From Pyxicephalus adspersus (lineage: Eukaryota > Chordata > Amphibia > Anura > Pyxicephalidae): 64,000 nt of DNA. The position numbers and the translations under genes are program-made. Where the stretch lies: the NCBI RefSeq assembly GCF_032062135.1, contig NC_092861.1, positions 139,441,964-139,505,963 on the forward strand, written 5' to 3'. Below the pieces are notes generated by a model. That model had not been told where the DNA came from, ran no database searches, and worked only from the letters and a program-made list of their open reading frames with translations. Every line of letters begins with the position of its first letter. The first letter of the stretch is position 1. Below, in pieces: positions 25,001 to 32,884 of the stretch.

Positions 25001-25772
25001 TGCCGTTAAAGTAAACTTTCTTTAAGGGAAATATATGGACCACTATTGCTAACGTCTTTCTAAACATGATATTAGTCTACCTGTTATGAAGACCCTCTAA
25101 ACTCACTGACCCAATTGTGTTTCCTAATCTACAATTGTGTAGATTAGGAAAATCTGACTGTTCTCAAGTCTTTGTATGCATACTTGCTTTGGGTCATTGG
25201 GGCTGATTACCTAAATGAATATAGACTGTTCACATAGCAAAGTAAATTATCCCTTAAATTAATTGGCTCTGCTGACTTCACCCATCCAAACATGTGATTG
25301 AAAAGAACTTTTTTTTTTTTATAGATTTCCTTGACCATATCTGGATATTCTTTGCAAAGTAATATATTACCACATTCACTAAGCTAAGTGAAATATCCCT
25401 TGCATGGTGATAAATCACCTTGATAACTAAAATTCCTTTAGTAAATCACCACAGTTTCTCAAAGTATTAAAAATTAAAGGATTAGCTTTTGAGCCAGGCA
25501 ATCAGCATTATTAGAATGAGAAGTCAGCAGTTGTGGCAGTTGTCTTTTAGGAAAGGCTTCCTTTAAACGTCATGGCATTTCACTGAGCATATGCATTGTG
25601 CTGTGAGCCTGAGTTTATAATAAGCTGAATATTTCATGCAGCATTTGTTATCCAGGATAAGTTGTAGTAACATTTTCTTAATACTTGGAACAGGTTTTTC
25701 TGGAAGAGGGAAGATGGGTGTATTGCCTTCTGTGTTTGCCAGGATCCTGCTCCAAGGGAAGGTTATAATTAA
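2438..25772 (+). CDS. haao: 3-hydroxyanthranilate 3,4-dioxygenase, complete ten-exon gene
   Basis: Joined exons: 2438-2520, 5292-5370, 9213-9296, 12505-12611, 14337-14426, 15168-15211, 21016-21158, 21612-21680, 22793-22875, 25694-25772. They sum to 861 nt, 286 residues plus TAA, the same length as human HAAO. All nine introns are GT-AG and all phases agree. The enzyme is a cytosolic Fe(II) cupin that opens the ring of 3-hydroxyanthranilate with O2 to give aminocarboxymuconate semialdehyde, the precursor of quinolinate and NAD. Iron ligands His48, Glu54 and His92 (human His47, Glu53, His91) and substrate residues Arg44, Arg96 and Glu106 are present. Exon 1 carries PPVCNKLM, exon 2 the [15 protein letters not shown] block, and exon 4 the LLPAR-PHSPQRF block. 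The start is the first ATG of the exon and gives one extra N-terminal residue relative to human. No frameshift or stop was found. The identification is from remembered family sequence; the exon structure is read directly. Confidence 0.97.
2521..3242. other. haao intron 1, first part: nothing recognised
   Basis: AT-rich intron sequence without a repeat I can name and without exon-like signals. Confidence 0.4.
3251..3528. mobile_element. hAT-type MITE with perfect 8-bp target duplication
   Basis: The ends are CAGTGGGCCCC and GGGGACCCCTG, which are terminal inverted repeats. The 8 bases ATCTATAT lie directly on both sides (3243-3250 and 3529-3536). The 278-bp GC-rich interior has no transposase, so it is non-autonomous. 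It shares an interior GCGGCTCTGGCC-GTGCGCC segment with the element at 9480. Confidence 0.9.
3790..3945 (+). repeat. left copy of a direct duplication
   Basis: Shares TCACAGATCA-GATACCAAA-GACA, CTCAGACGCCA and ATATGAAAAGAAG in order with 4761-4935. Confidence 0.65.
4021..4700 (-). mobile_element. L2-clade LINE, 3' part with reverse transcriptase C-terminus
   Basis: On the minus strand a 132-codon open frame (4613-4215) reads [59 protein letters not shown] and [10 protein letters not shown], the typical C-terminal end of L2 reverse transcriptases. The 3' tail follows toward 4021 (AAGAGCTTACAATCTAGG, then the sequence before the poly-AAT type end). It is heavily 5' truncated but the remaining frame is intact. 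Confidence 0.88.
4761..4935 (+). repeat. right copy of the direct duplication flanking the L2 fragment
   Basis: Diverged copy of 3790-3945 in the same orientation, with the L2 fragment between the two. Confidence 0.65.
5292..5370 (+). CDS. haao: haao exon 2 (residues 28-54), first two iron ligands
   Basis: It starts with the G that completes Met28 and encodes [10 protein letters not shown], then [11 protein letters not shown]. It holds Arg44, His48 and Glu54, i.e. one substrate contact and two of the three iron ligands. It ends in phase 0 before gtatca. Confidence 0.97.
5601..5920. mobile_element. ACACACGT-type short-TIR MITE, copy 1
   Basis: Ends TAAGGCTAGTTACACACGTTAG and CTAATGTGTGCATGTAGCCTAA are inverted repeats. 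The interior has GGAAAGGATTGTGAAAGATCC and a CCCCCTCCCCTCTCTATAGA block, also found in the copies at 7344 and 59441. Confidence 0.8.
5921..7343. other. haao intron 2, middle: nothing recognised
   Basis: AT-rich, short open frames only, no family resemblance. Confidence 0.4.
7344..7639. mobile_element. ACACACGT-type short-TIR MITE, copy 2
   Basis: Left end AAATACACACGCGCAAT and right end ATTGCACGTGTGTACGTAGCTG are inverted. The interior contains the fold TTGTCGTTGGAAAGGATC / GATCCTTTCCAACAACAA. Confidence 0.8.
7640..8719. other. haao intron 2, later part: nothing recognised
   Basis: No repeat family or exon signal that I can support. Confidence 0.4.
8720..8825 (+). mobile_element. SINE 3' fragment
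   Basis: AGTTAGGTTAATTGGCTTTCC, then TATGTCTATGGTAGGGACAG and TAAATACTGGATAATAATA match the 3' half of the SINE at 44708-45000. Confidence 0.65.
9213..9296 (+). CDS. haao: haao exon 3 (residues 55-82)
   Basis: Exactly 28 codons, phase 0 at both ends, bounded by ttctag and gtacag. It encodes LFYQVQGDM and then the strand ending HIREGE. Leu55 stands where human has Val. Confidence 0.96.
9480..9763. mobile_element. hAT-type MITE with 7/8 target duplication
   Basis: Ends CAGCAGTTGCCAACC and GTTTGGCAACCACTG are inverted. Flanks TTCTATTC (9472-9479) and ATCTATTC (9764-9771) differ at one base. The interior is GC-rich, related to the element at 3251. It lies in intron 3. Confidence 0.87.
9764..10697. 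other. haao intron 3, middle: nothing recognised
   Basis: AT-rich with a poly-A run near 10172; no element I can name. Confidence 0.4.
10698..11155 (+). mobile_element. CAGGTAGTCCCC MITE, near-complete copy
   Basis: Left end TA-CAGGTAGTCCCCAGGTTACATA, interior ACAGGTACATTATTTTAATAAATG and TCCTGCACACAATCGAGCAGG. The right end is degraded after TCCTAACTCTTGG. Confidence 0.85.
11156..11560. repeat. GATGAGC-type repeat with internal hairpin
   Basis: Begins GGGATGAGCAAGAATGCCTC, a start I recall from frog repeats. Arms at 11307-11344 and 11360-11397 pair over about 38 bases with a few mismatches (core CTGCAGATGAACTCTCA / TGAGAGTTCATCTGCAG). Confidence 0.6.
12505..12611 (+). CDS. haao: haao exon 4 (residues 83-118), third iron ligand
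   Basis: Acceptor ctgcacag, donor gtaaac. It encodes [15 protein letters not shown], holding His92 and Arg96, and then the segment with Glu106 in VFERRR. It ends with AG of split Arg118. Confidence 0.97.
12612..14336. other. haao intron 4: nothing recognised
   Basis: Mixed-composition intron; 13020-13220 is less AT-rich and has an open frame of 61 codons but no family resemblance or splice context. Confidence 0.4.
14337..14426 (+). CDS. haao: haao exon 5 (residues 118-148)
   Basis: Acceptor ttttaacag. It encodes [17 protein letters not shown], then [11 protein letters not shown]. The donor must be the GT at 14427 (GA then gtaggt), because the next exon starts with A and restores Glu148. Using the GTGAAT three bases further would read a TAG stop. 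Confidence 0.95.
14427..15167. other. haao intron 5: nothing recognised
   Basis: No named repeat seen in this 741-base intron. Confidence 0.4.
15168..15211 (+). CDS. haao: haao exon 6 (44 nt, residues 148-163)
   Basis: A very short exon between tctctttacag and gtaaca. It encodes [14 protein letters not shown] and ends with G of split Asp163. The human counterpart is the FFSSEQYRTGKP segment. Confidence 0.94.
15294..15339. repeat. (TA)n microsatellite
   Basis: About 22 TA units directly left of the likely solo LTR. Confidence 0.95.
15348..15925. mobile_element. likely solo LTR
   Basis: 578 bp running from TGTGGGGATT to GTCTGCCACA, i.e. TG...CA with inverted TGTGG/CCACA ends. It contains an AATAAA near 15799 and sits between ATAT on the left and ATATAT on the right, consistent with a 4-bp duplication, although the TA repeat makes that weak. 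No internal retroviral region is attached. Likely a Gypsy-type LTR left by recombination in haao intron 6. Confidence 0.6.
15926..15961. repeat. (TA)n microsatellite
   Basis: About 18 TA units directly right of the likely solo LTR; probably the other half of the target microsatellite. Confidence 0.95.
16269..16660. mobile_element. hAT-type GC-rich element, right end unclear
   Basis: Left end CAGGGGACGACAAACTCCGGCC is typical of hAT elements of the CAGGGGTGTCAAACT type. The GC-rich interior carries open frames on both strands that are not transposase. I could not find a matching right end or target duplication. Confidence 0.6.
16680..18254. other. haao intron 6, middle: one inverted repeat only
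   Basis: Arms GTAATGTTGAAGATGTT (16914-16930) and AATGTCTTCAACATTAC (16999-17015) pair at 15 of 17 bases. Nothing else recognised. Confidence 0.4.
18255..18975. other. C-rich, strand-asymmetric block, identity unknown
   Basis: Many CCC and CCTC runs with few G on this strand, and an ACATTTT-rich stretch at 18418-18470. It ends abruptly at a TA microsatellite. It may be a retroelement piece; no coding similarity recognised. Confidence 0.4.
18977..19050. repeat. imperfect (TA)n microsatellite
   Basis: TATATA runs broken by C and TT; generates spurious Tyr/Ile open frames. Confidence 0.9.
19691..20212. mobile_element. pogo/Tc1-mariner type MITE with TA target site
   Basis: Ends CAGTGGTACCTCGGTAGAAG and CAAGGTACCACTG are inverted and each is flanked by TA. 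A second inverted block is TTGGTATAAGTCC at both ends (19730 region and 20164 region). 522 bp without a transposase. Confidence 0.88.
20465..20915 (+). mobile_element. CAGGTAGTCCCC MITE, left end lost
   Basis: Shares GGAACAGGTACATTATTTTAG, AACATATTATTAGGCAG and TCCTGCACACAAGCGAGCAGG with the other copies and ends GGGATTACCTATA. Confidence 0.8.
21016..21158 (+). CDS. haao: haao exon 7 (residues 163-210), linker between the cupin halves
   Basis: Acceptor cattttacag, donor gtatgc, end phase 0. It encodes [16 protein letters not shown] and a less conserved end LFADHHETE. This joins the catalytic cupin to the degenerate C-terminal cupin. Confidence 0.95.
21612..21680 (+). CDS. haao: haao exon 8 (residues 211-233)
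   Basis: 23 codons, phase 0 at both ends, bounded by gtgtttcag and gtgtgt. It encodes MYGSGESK, then TDTWIWQL, matching the human DVWLWQL block. Confidence 0.95.
22758..22786. repeat. (ATT)n microsatellite at the haao exon 9 acceptor
   Basis: TATTATTATTATTATTATTA ends a few bases before the acceptor AG at 22791-22792. Confidence 0.95.
22793..22875 (+). CDS. haao: haao exon 9 (residues 234-261)
   Basis: Encodes [16 protein letters not shown] and [11 protein letters not shown], then CA of split Gln261. The donor is gtaagt. The acceptor is preceded by an ATT microsatellite instead of a pyrimidine tract. Confidence 0.95.
23395..23520 (+). mobile_element. SINE 3' fragment
   Basis: AAAATTGGCCTTAGACTGTGACTATGG, ATTAGATTGTAAGCTCCCC and CAGTTAGTGACATGATTA match the SINE 3' half; it ends near a TATATAC tail. 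Confidence 0.65.
23543..23826. mobile_element. hAT-like MITE, degraded
   Basis: Left end CATTGTTTCTCAACTTTTTTACC and right end GCTTGAGAAATG are imperfect inverted repeats, as in the CAGTGTTTCTCAACC family. A related fragment starts at 31985. Confidence 0.55.
23827..25693. other. haao intron 9, later part: nothing recognised
   Basis: AT-rich; no named element. A short inverted pair CCTAATCTACAATTGTGT / ACAATTGTGTAGATTAGG is at 25121-25150. Confidence 0.4.
25694..25772 (+). CDS. haao: haao exon 10 (residues 261-286 and stop)
   Basis: The acceptor is ttggaacag and the exon starts with the G of Gln261. It encodes [12 protein letters not shown], then [11 protein letters not shown] and TAA. It aligns to the human C-terminus YAWERTQGSVAL..TQDP, which fixes this as the last exon. 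Confidence 0.93.
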
Positions 25773-25848
25773 TCATTTGATCACAGTGTTTTCCGAAGAG
25801 AGCAGCTGCATTTTCATCATTTCACTGAAGCCATGCAGCACACTCATG

Positions 25849-25854
25849 AATAAA
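25849..25854 (+). terminator. haao polyadenylation signal candidate
   Basis: AATAAA lies 77 bases after the stop codon and is the first canonical hexamer after the last exon. It would give a short 3' UTR. Confidence 0.6.
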
Positions 25855-26548
25855 TCTGATAACTGATAATGTATTGCCTTAATATTCTTATATTGAGTAT
25901 ATGAAGATTAAAGAAACATTAGTTAGCTATATACAGAAGTGATAAAGTCCCAGCTGCTTCTCTAACATACTGAGCATAGAAGACGATGCAAATAATGCTC
26001 TCTGCACAGTGTTTTGTGTTATTACTATTGACTATTAAAGCCTGACTCCACTCTATTTTTATATGGTTTGTTTAGGGTGGGGATTTACTGGGATTCAATC
26101 TTGTTATCCAAACTCACATGGGATTTGTTTGCCATTATAAAACCTTAATAATTATGAAGCAATTTGCTGCAAACCCATAAAATTCACTGATGGTGATTCA
26201 TTGTTTAATCAAATATTCCCAGGAATAAATTTTGCAAAAAAGTAAATGTTTGATGAATGCTTTAAACAAAACTATATCATTATGTATTAAGCAAGGCAGG
26301 GAAATTACACTATGGTATTGATGTTTCATTGGTAGGTCAACCTTCCCAAAATGCCCAGTATCTGGTATAACTACAATTGTAACCAGGGGCTTTGTATGTG
26401 ATGAAACCACTCTTGGGCTCTGAGGCTTCACATGGCCCAAGCTGTAACCCACATTGCCACTGGTAAAAGGCTGCAATCTCCATTAATGTGTTGGGTATGT
26501 ATGTGATGACTTTCAGCCTTCCCCTTACCACTTCCCCATGCTGTAGAC

Positions 26549-27049
26549 CAGGCATGTCCAAAGTCTGGGCCAGGGGCCAATTGTGGCCGTGTTCAGATTT
26601 CCACCAGCCCGCAGCCTCTGTGATAAAGTCAATAATATGCAGCCCACCAGCACTGTTGACCACAGTATAAAATACACACATAAAAGTGGTATTTTATATT
26701 TCATTAGAGTTGCAATTATCATCCCGCTACTCGGCAGGCATAAGCGGCGGGACGGGAGTCCCCATGTGTGCACAGGAAATCCCCTACATCATTACAGTGG
26801 GTGTGTACTGTGCTGGACTTGCACTAACCACGTCCACTCTACATCCAAGAACGTGCTTTGCACGGAGCTTTCACTGACACCGGACTCCATACACAGGGAA
26901 TCCCTCACGTCACCCTGGTCAGCGTGTGCTGTGCGGGACCGACGCTGACCACACCCACACTAACCCACAGTACGTGCTGAATGGTCCGCCCCCAGGCATT
27001 TTCACTTCATCAAATCTGGCTCTCTTTGCAAAAAGTTTAGACACCCCTG
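26549..27049. mobile_element. hAT (Charlie-like) non-autonomous element with target duplication
   Basis: Left end CAGGCATGTCCAAAGT and right end AGTTTAGACACCCCTG are inverted. Flanking 8-mers CTGTAGAC (26541-26548) and CTGTTGAC (27050-27057) differ at one base. 501 bp, no transposase. Confidence 0.88.
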
Positions 27050-27057
27050 CTGTTGAC

Positions 27058-28140
27058 TGTCTTGCTGTCCTGATGCTTCATGTTCACAATTTCTCTGTTT
27101 CTGGTGGGTAATCTGGTGGGTAGGAAGGTTTTTGAGCCAGACTATGGCATAAACCTTTGGATTTTAATAAGGCTGTTAACCAAAACCCTAAAAAATGCCT
27201 GGATTATACCAACACGATTATTTCAAATTTTATTTATTTTTTGTTCTTTTTTTATGATTATTTCTAGACATTCCTTTTATCTCAGTGAGGCAGTGTTATC
27301 AACACACATAGTAATCAACTACTGAGTTAAAATCCGTTACAGAACACATTAACTAGACACAGGTATTTGTTTAGGTGTATATAAACACAATTTTTTTTCA
27401 ATATGTGGCTCTTCAGAGTCTTCTAAAACATTTTCATTGGTACAAAAGAAAAAAAAAATACTGGCTGTTTAATTGGGAACTTTCCTCAGAGGAGGCTGAT
27501 ACACCAATAAAATGTTGACATAACTTTAAAATCATTTATTCCAAAGAAAAGATTGTCTGGAGTTGGCCTTTAAGGATCCATAGTAGTTGATCAGTTTATT
27601 AGATATTCAGGAAATGAGTCAGCACTAACTCCTATGTACTTGCCAGTTTTTAAATCCTTTACACATTCATTTCCAAATACCCTGCAGTTCCATTTAATTA
27701 ATACAGAACTAAATAACTCTTATGATCTTAATACACATTAAGAAAAAAAATTGCATTCTAGAAATGGGGAAAGATGGAACCTAAATGATTGCCATTTGTT
27801 AATGAATTAGTTAACCCAAACAATCATAATCATAAACTATATATATATATTAGAAAGTGAAGTAGAAATAAGATATTTAAGGCTAAAAACAGCTTCTTGT
27901 TGATGCATATTGATCTTCAGTACACCTGTTCCTGCAGACGCACTGAGGAAATGTGCTGGTAAACAATCAGATGGTGTTATTTAAATTAGTTGAGAATTTT
28001 CTGAAAATATGGTGTTTTCAAGGAATTAGTCATTAATTGCAATGTACAGTATTTAATAATGCATCTTGTATAGCTAGTCACCAAATATAGCATTTTAGGA
28101 GACCATATAATCAGAGCTGTTTAAGTAAATGTATGTCCTA
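27058..28140. other. intergenic, nothing recognised
   Basis: AT-rich with a short TA run at 27840-27850. Confidence 0.4.
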
Positions 28141-28620
28141 ATGTAAACACTTAAAACAGACCTAAACTAAAATTTTTACCTTGCGTTAAAGGCGACGACA
28201 ACCCTTTTATAGAAGGTTGTCTAGTGGTAAAGCTGCGGCAATAAAGAAAGAATGGTGGAGCAGAGTCTCCTGGTATACATACGTCATACATCCCAGGAGG
28301 CTTCTTCAATGGGGAAAAGGAAAATGCCGCTCTCACGCATGTGCATTGAGATCGTCTCTCTTTTTTTCCCATCTATGTCACTCCATCTAGCACCTGCGCA
28401 GACCTGCAAGATCTGGTGGCGCAGGCAGAAGGCGGTAGAAGGCCAAAAAAGATGGTGGCGCCGGACGCTTCCTCCACGCCGGGATAAAAGAGTATTCCAG
28501 GATGACACAGGACTCAATCCAGAAAACCTCCAGAGGGATCGACGGATCTGCGGAAGGAGGGGGGAGGGTAGTAGAACTGGAAGTATGAACTATTTACATA
28601 TTTGCATTTGCCCCCTTAGC
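28141..28620. repeat. GC-rich interspersed repeat
   Basis: Preceded by CTAAACTAAAATTTTTACCTT. The interior has CAACCCTTTTAT, GATGGTGGCGCCGGACGCTTCC and CTCCAGAGGGATCGACGGATC. The copy at 42335-42575 shares CAACCCTTTTATGAA, CATTTCCTCCGC and CATCTCCAGCGGGATCAAGG in the same order. Confidence 0.6.
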
Positions 28621-29691
28621 TAGTAAAATGTAGGATAAACGAGTGGCCCTGCATTAGGAAACTTCCATTTGGATATCCATCAGAATAGCCACAGAGCCCT
28701 TGGTAGATGGAAGTCCCCCAGCATTACCATCCATTGTCCTTAAACAGGGCGGAGGTGAAGAGTGTAAGAAAATGCCTGATGTTCACTAGAACATGGATGG
28801 TGGACTTTTGCTGCTACAAAAACTGCAACAGCTGCCAGCAGGAAAAAAGAAAGCTTGTTACAAAATGAATAGTCATGATCAAAAAACAAAAGCTTAATGC
28901 AAGGAGAAAATGGAAGGGAAGAAAAAGAAAAAATGAAAAAAAGTGATTTTAATTGGAGCTTCATCTCTTTTTTTAAGCTATGCAAAATATCCCTTGCAAG
29001 GGGATAATTTACTTTGCTATGTGCACTGCTTATATTCTGTTAATAAATCAACCCCATTGTACTATGTTATATGCACTAAACCTTCACACTGAGTAACTAA
29101 ATCAATTTTAGATCCAGCCCTTCCCGCCTACATCTTCTGAACAATACAAAACTGGCATTTTCCTGTAAAGAAAGTTTTAACTCATCTTCCATACTTTTAT
29201 GTATTCAACAGTAAAACTGTATGTATTATGCTTAAAATATTTATACTGCTTCTTTTAGTGGTGATATATTTTGCTTTTTATTAGGCCGAATGATGCTTTA
29301 AGATTTTACAATAATGTGCTGTGTAATTTCATTTAGTTTAGTACTATGCAGTGAGAGGAGGAATTCTAATACAGCATTACAGTGAAACTCAGTAAAAAAT
29401 CCCCAATGTTTCCTATGTGATTAGTCATTTAATGTAGATATATATCATTTATTTTGTTATTACCTCTTTTTATTATCTAATTACTTGCATGATCCTTAAA
29501 ACCGATCTATCAGTAACTGAGTCTTAAAAAATGAATTCCTAACATGTCATAATATACAGCAACAATGTAAGAAAATCTCTAATTCTGTTGAGCAGTTCTT
29601 GAAGTAAACCTAACATTTTGGGTATTTTGGGAAAGTGACAGGCTTTTATGAGTCTGTCACTTACCCAATGTAGAAGGTCTATATTCGAGTA

Positions 29692-30154
29692 CAGGTAGTC
29701 CCCAGGTTACATACTAGATAGGGACTGTAGGTTTGTCCTTAAGCTCAATTTGTATGTAAGACGGAACAGGTACATTATTTGAATAAATGCAGTTAGGACA
29801 GATGTTTGTCTTTACATATTATTAGGCAATGTCGTGTCAGTTACTGTATAAAATCCTCACTGTGAGTTAATCACAAACAAAGCAAAAAGCTTTATGCAGC
29901 ATAGACATTTATTAACTTCTGGTGAAAGTTGTGCTTTGACATGCAAAAAGAAACAACTGCAGAGTTTGTCTTGTCAATAGTTACAGGATGTTGCAGCAAA
30001 AGATTTCTTTTGCAAGTCATACAAACCGCCCACTCCCCCATAAAGCCTCTGTCCTGCACACCAACGAGCAGGGAAGCCCTGTACGAGCAGGGAAGCCCGG
30101 TTCATATTTAGGAGTCACCCGTATGTCAGATGTCCTTAACTCTGGGACCACCTG
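29692..30154 (+). mobile_element. CAGGTAGTCCCC MITE, complete copy with TA target site
   Basis: CAGGTAGTCCCCAGGTTACATAC at the left and TCTGGGACCACCTG at the right are inverted, each next to TA. 463 bp. An internal duplication of the ACGAGCAGGGAAGCCC segment is present near 30063-30100. No coding capacity. Confidence 0.9.
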
Positions 30155-31077
30155 TATTGAGGTGCATAGGTCTTTCTCCACTTCCTTCCCTGATCCACTG
30201 CTCAATACTTAAAGAAGAAGGAAACCCAATTTATACATACCTGAACCCATACCATTGCTGGCGCCAACACTTTCTTCCTTCTTCTCTCTTTATAGAGCTT
30301 TATAAACTTCTATTTCAGGGCCCCAGCAAGTGAATAAAATGAAAGAAACATGCCAAGAAGGTAGACATCAATGGTGGGCTATCAAAAGAATCTGACACCT
30401 AAGTGAAAAGTTTTCTTGAAAGGATATCCAAACACAAGAACAGAAATATAATATATTGCTGCTTATCAGTTAATACATTAGATTGACACATTTATCTTTA
30501 GTGGTGCTTAAGATAAGGACTTTGGTAGTTGGCTGTCAGTCAGGGAGGTAAAGGAATCATGAAGTAGAACTTTAAAGCAGCAAAACCAATAAATTACAAA
30601 ACAAATAGCTATTTGAAAGTTAAAACAACAACAACAAAAAAAAAACAGTTTTTGCTGTAATTTTTTTTAAACTAGAGATTTCCCCAGTAGTACTTTATGT
30701 CACTAGATGTCATCAATCTGTTGGCCAGCATCATTTAACTCACTTTTTCTGAGCTCCTCTGGGGCGGGTCATTGTGGAATTTCTCTAGCAATGACAGAAC
30801 AATGATGGCATGCTTTTTGTCAGCACATGAACTGATTGTTTCTTACACTTGGCTGAGGTAAAAGGTAAGTTAAAGGTAATTCCACCTTTAACAATCATAG
30901 CACTCTACCACGCAATGCATTACTGATCAATAAAGTGATACCTGCACTGCATTGTGGAATGTCATAAGCCATGAATAAGCTCGAACTCAGAGTGTGCCTA
31001 CGAGAGATCTGTGACACACAGGAAAAAAAAAAGTTGAGGAACTTTTTGACTTCATTTTAGGCAGTTGTAATAAGTTA
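30155..31077. other. intergenic between the convergent genes, nothing recognised
   Basis: AT-rich with A-runs near 30630 and 31022. Confidence 0.4.
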
Positions 31078-31212
31078 TTTAATGCCCATTTTCTTTAAAA
31101 ACATTTTCTCATAAACTTACTTGAAGAATATTACCTTTTGCAAAATTATGAGTTATATATACATTTCATTTTAATTGTACATCAATGTTTTTAGTGCTGA
31201 GAAATGTGGGCT

Positions 31213-31677
31213 TTATTTGCCTTTTCCTTTGTTTCCATCTTGAAGTAACTGTAATCTGAGTGTATATTTGATGACCACCTGTTCTGCTATCATACAGCCA
31301 AAGTACCAGGGTACTGCATATTCCAGTGTAATAAGGCCCTTGATATTTCCAGGGAAATGGGAATAGTCCCAAGGACATGCATCAAATATCCTCAGCACAT
31401 AGCCGGTAGAAAATTCCCATATATACGTCCACAGGGTATATATAAGACACCGAGCAACAAGAGGACACTTCCTCTTCAGGTGAAAAGACATCTTTTCTAT
31501 TAGGAAGATAGCAGTCCCATAAATCAAAATGGCCCAGATGCTGCTGACTCCGATCAGTTTGCACTTCTTCTCGGCAAAAACGTCCCAGATTGAAGTAAAC
31601 AGTATTTCACACAAAATTCCATGAATGGCGTAAACATACCATCGCATTATCCCGCTAAGATACCTGGACTTCTGCAT
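31213..31677 (-). CDS. TMEM229 family four-helix membrane protein (TMEM229B-like)
   Basis: 154 residues in one uninterrupted exon. Recognised from RWYVYAIHG (TMEM229B RWYLYAIHG), the IWAILIYGT motif, the RCLIYTLWTY-WEF block, the ACPWDYS motif and GLITLEYAVPW. Four hydrophobic segments are visible at about residues 11-31, 42-62, 75-98 and 113-135. The ATG at 31677 is chosen because it puts about ten residues before RWY, as in TMEM229B; the frame stays open upstream to 31806. A tttag acceptor at about 31784 suggests a 5' UTR exon further right, which I could not find. ATTAAA at 31170-31175 or 31078-31083 (- strand) could end the transcript. Function is unknown for the family. It is convergent with haao. 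The paralogue is uncertain, since human TMEM229B is not near HAAO, so no symbol is given. Confidence 0.88.
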   Translation of the reverse strand: MQKSRYLSGIMRWYVYAIHGILCEILFTSIWDVFAEKKCKLIGVSSIWAILIYGTAIFLIEKMSFHLKRKCPLVARCLIYTLWTYIWEFSTGYVLRIFDACPWDYSHFPGNIKGLITLEYAVPWYFGCMIAEQVVIKYTLRLQLLQDGNKGKGK

Positions 31678-31984
31678 TTTGATGGCGTGGTGTTCTGCAA
31701 AATCTTGGCAAAGATGAGATAATATACTGGAACTTGCTAGGTGTTGGTATGGGGACCATAGATAATCCAATGATGAGAGGCCCACTAAACATAAATAAAA
31801 ACACAAAAAGGGGTATTTTGTTTATATTTATGGGTTTATATGTAATAGTTTCATAAGAGTATAAGATCAGAAGATATTTAATTAAATTTAATTTTCAATG
31901 TATAGCAGAAATCCTGTTTCTTTGTCTTTTTGTTTACTCATAGAAGCACTTAGAGTTCTAAAAGACATTAATTTTCGGTAGAGC

Positions 31985-32110
31985 AGTGTTTCCCCACCAG
32001 GATTCCTCCAAGGGTTGCGAGGGTTCCTTGACGTAAATTATAGTAGGGGTTCCCTGAAGAACTAAAAATTTTTTTAGGGGTTACTCGTGTTAAAAAGGTA
32101 AAAAAAAATA
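31985..32110. mobile_element. fragment of a CAGTGTTTC hAT-like element
   Basis: GAGCAGTGTTTCCCCACCAGG, then GGGTTCCCTGAAGAAC, resemble the element at 23543; the other end is not seen. Confidence 0.5.
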
Positions 32111-32884
32111 CCACTGTAGAGGTAGGAAGAGGTGCGTGCAGACTCTACTTATATAGCTAACTTAGTTTGACACAGCAATAGTTAGAACCATTTTTTCATG
32201 CAATTTATACATTGTCATTGAATGTCTTTCGTTACTTTGCAACATACTTTAGCAATACTATAATAACTATTAAGTGCATTGGGTTTTGAATAACAATTTT
32301 CAAGGAAAGTTGCAAGTGGCTTCTAAACTAAGTTGCAGTGTCCAGATCATTGGTATGGTTTGGGTCACCAGAAACAAATCCCCACTCCCACTATTTATAT
32401 AATACAAGGAGCATCTAAATCTGTTACTTTGCACAACAACATAAATGATAAAATATACAATATACTAATCAGGAATATACTGTAGATAGGAAATTATGAA
32501 GAATACATCCTAAGAAATATAGAATAGTATTATGCAGTAGTGATAACATATTTGTGCAGTAATTTATTAGTTCTCTGTATAATACATGAACATGGTTTGC
32601 ACAGCAATGACTTGCTTATTGCTTGATTGAACTTACCAATATATGGCTTTTTGTGAAAATGCTCCACACCTAAATTAACAAATGTTGTAAAGTAAAATAG
32701 GACCACCCCTGCTTTCTGTGTGAAATCAGTGATTTCTATGAAAAGGTTCAACATGCCCCTTGTTGAGTCAGACCTATAGCTCTGCAATCAGCAAAGCTCC
32801 TTGCTAAATAGGACTCTCTAACTTTGGGGAGTGGGGAGGGTTGTCAGATCATTGATTGCACACAGAGAGCAAGGGTCCTTCAAT

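Noticed and set aside
26337..26681. 114-codon minus-strand open frame
   Set aside because: It crosses into the hAT element at 26549, so it cannot be an ancestral gene frame.
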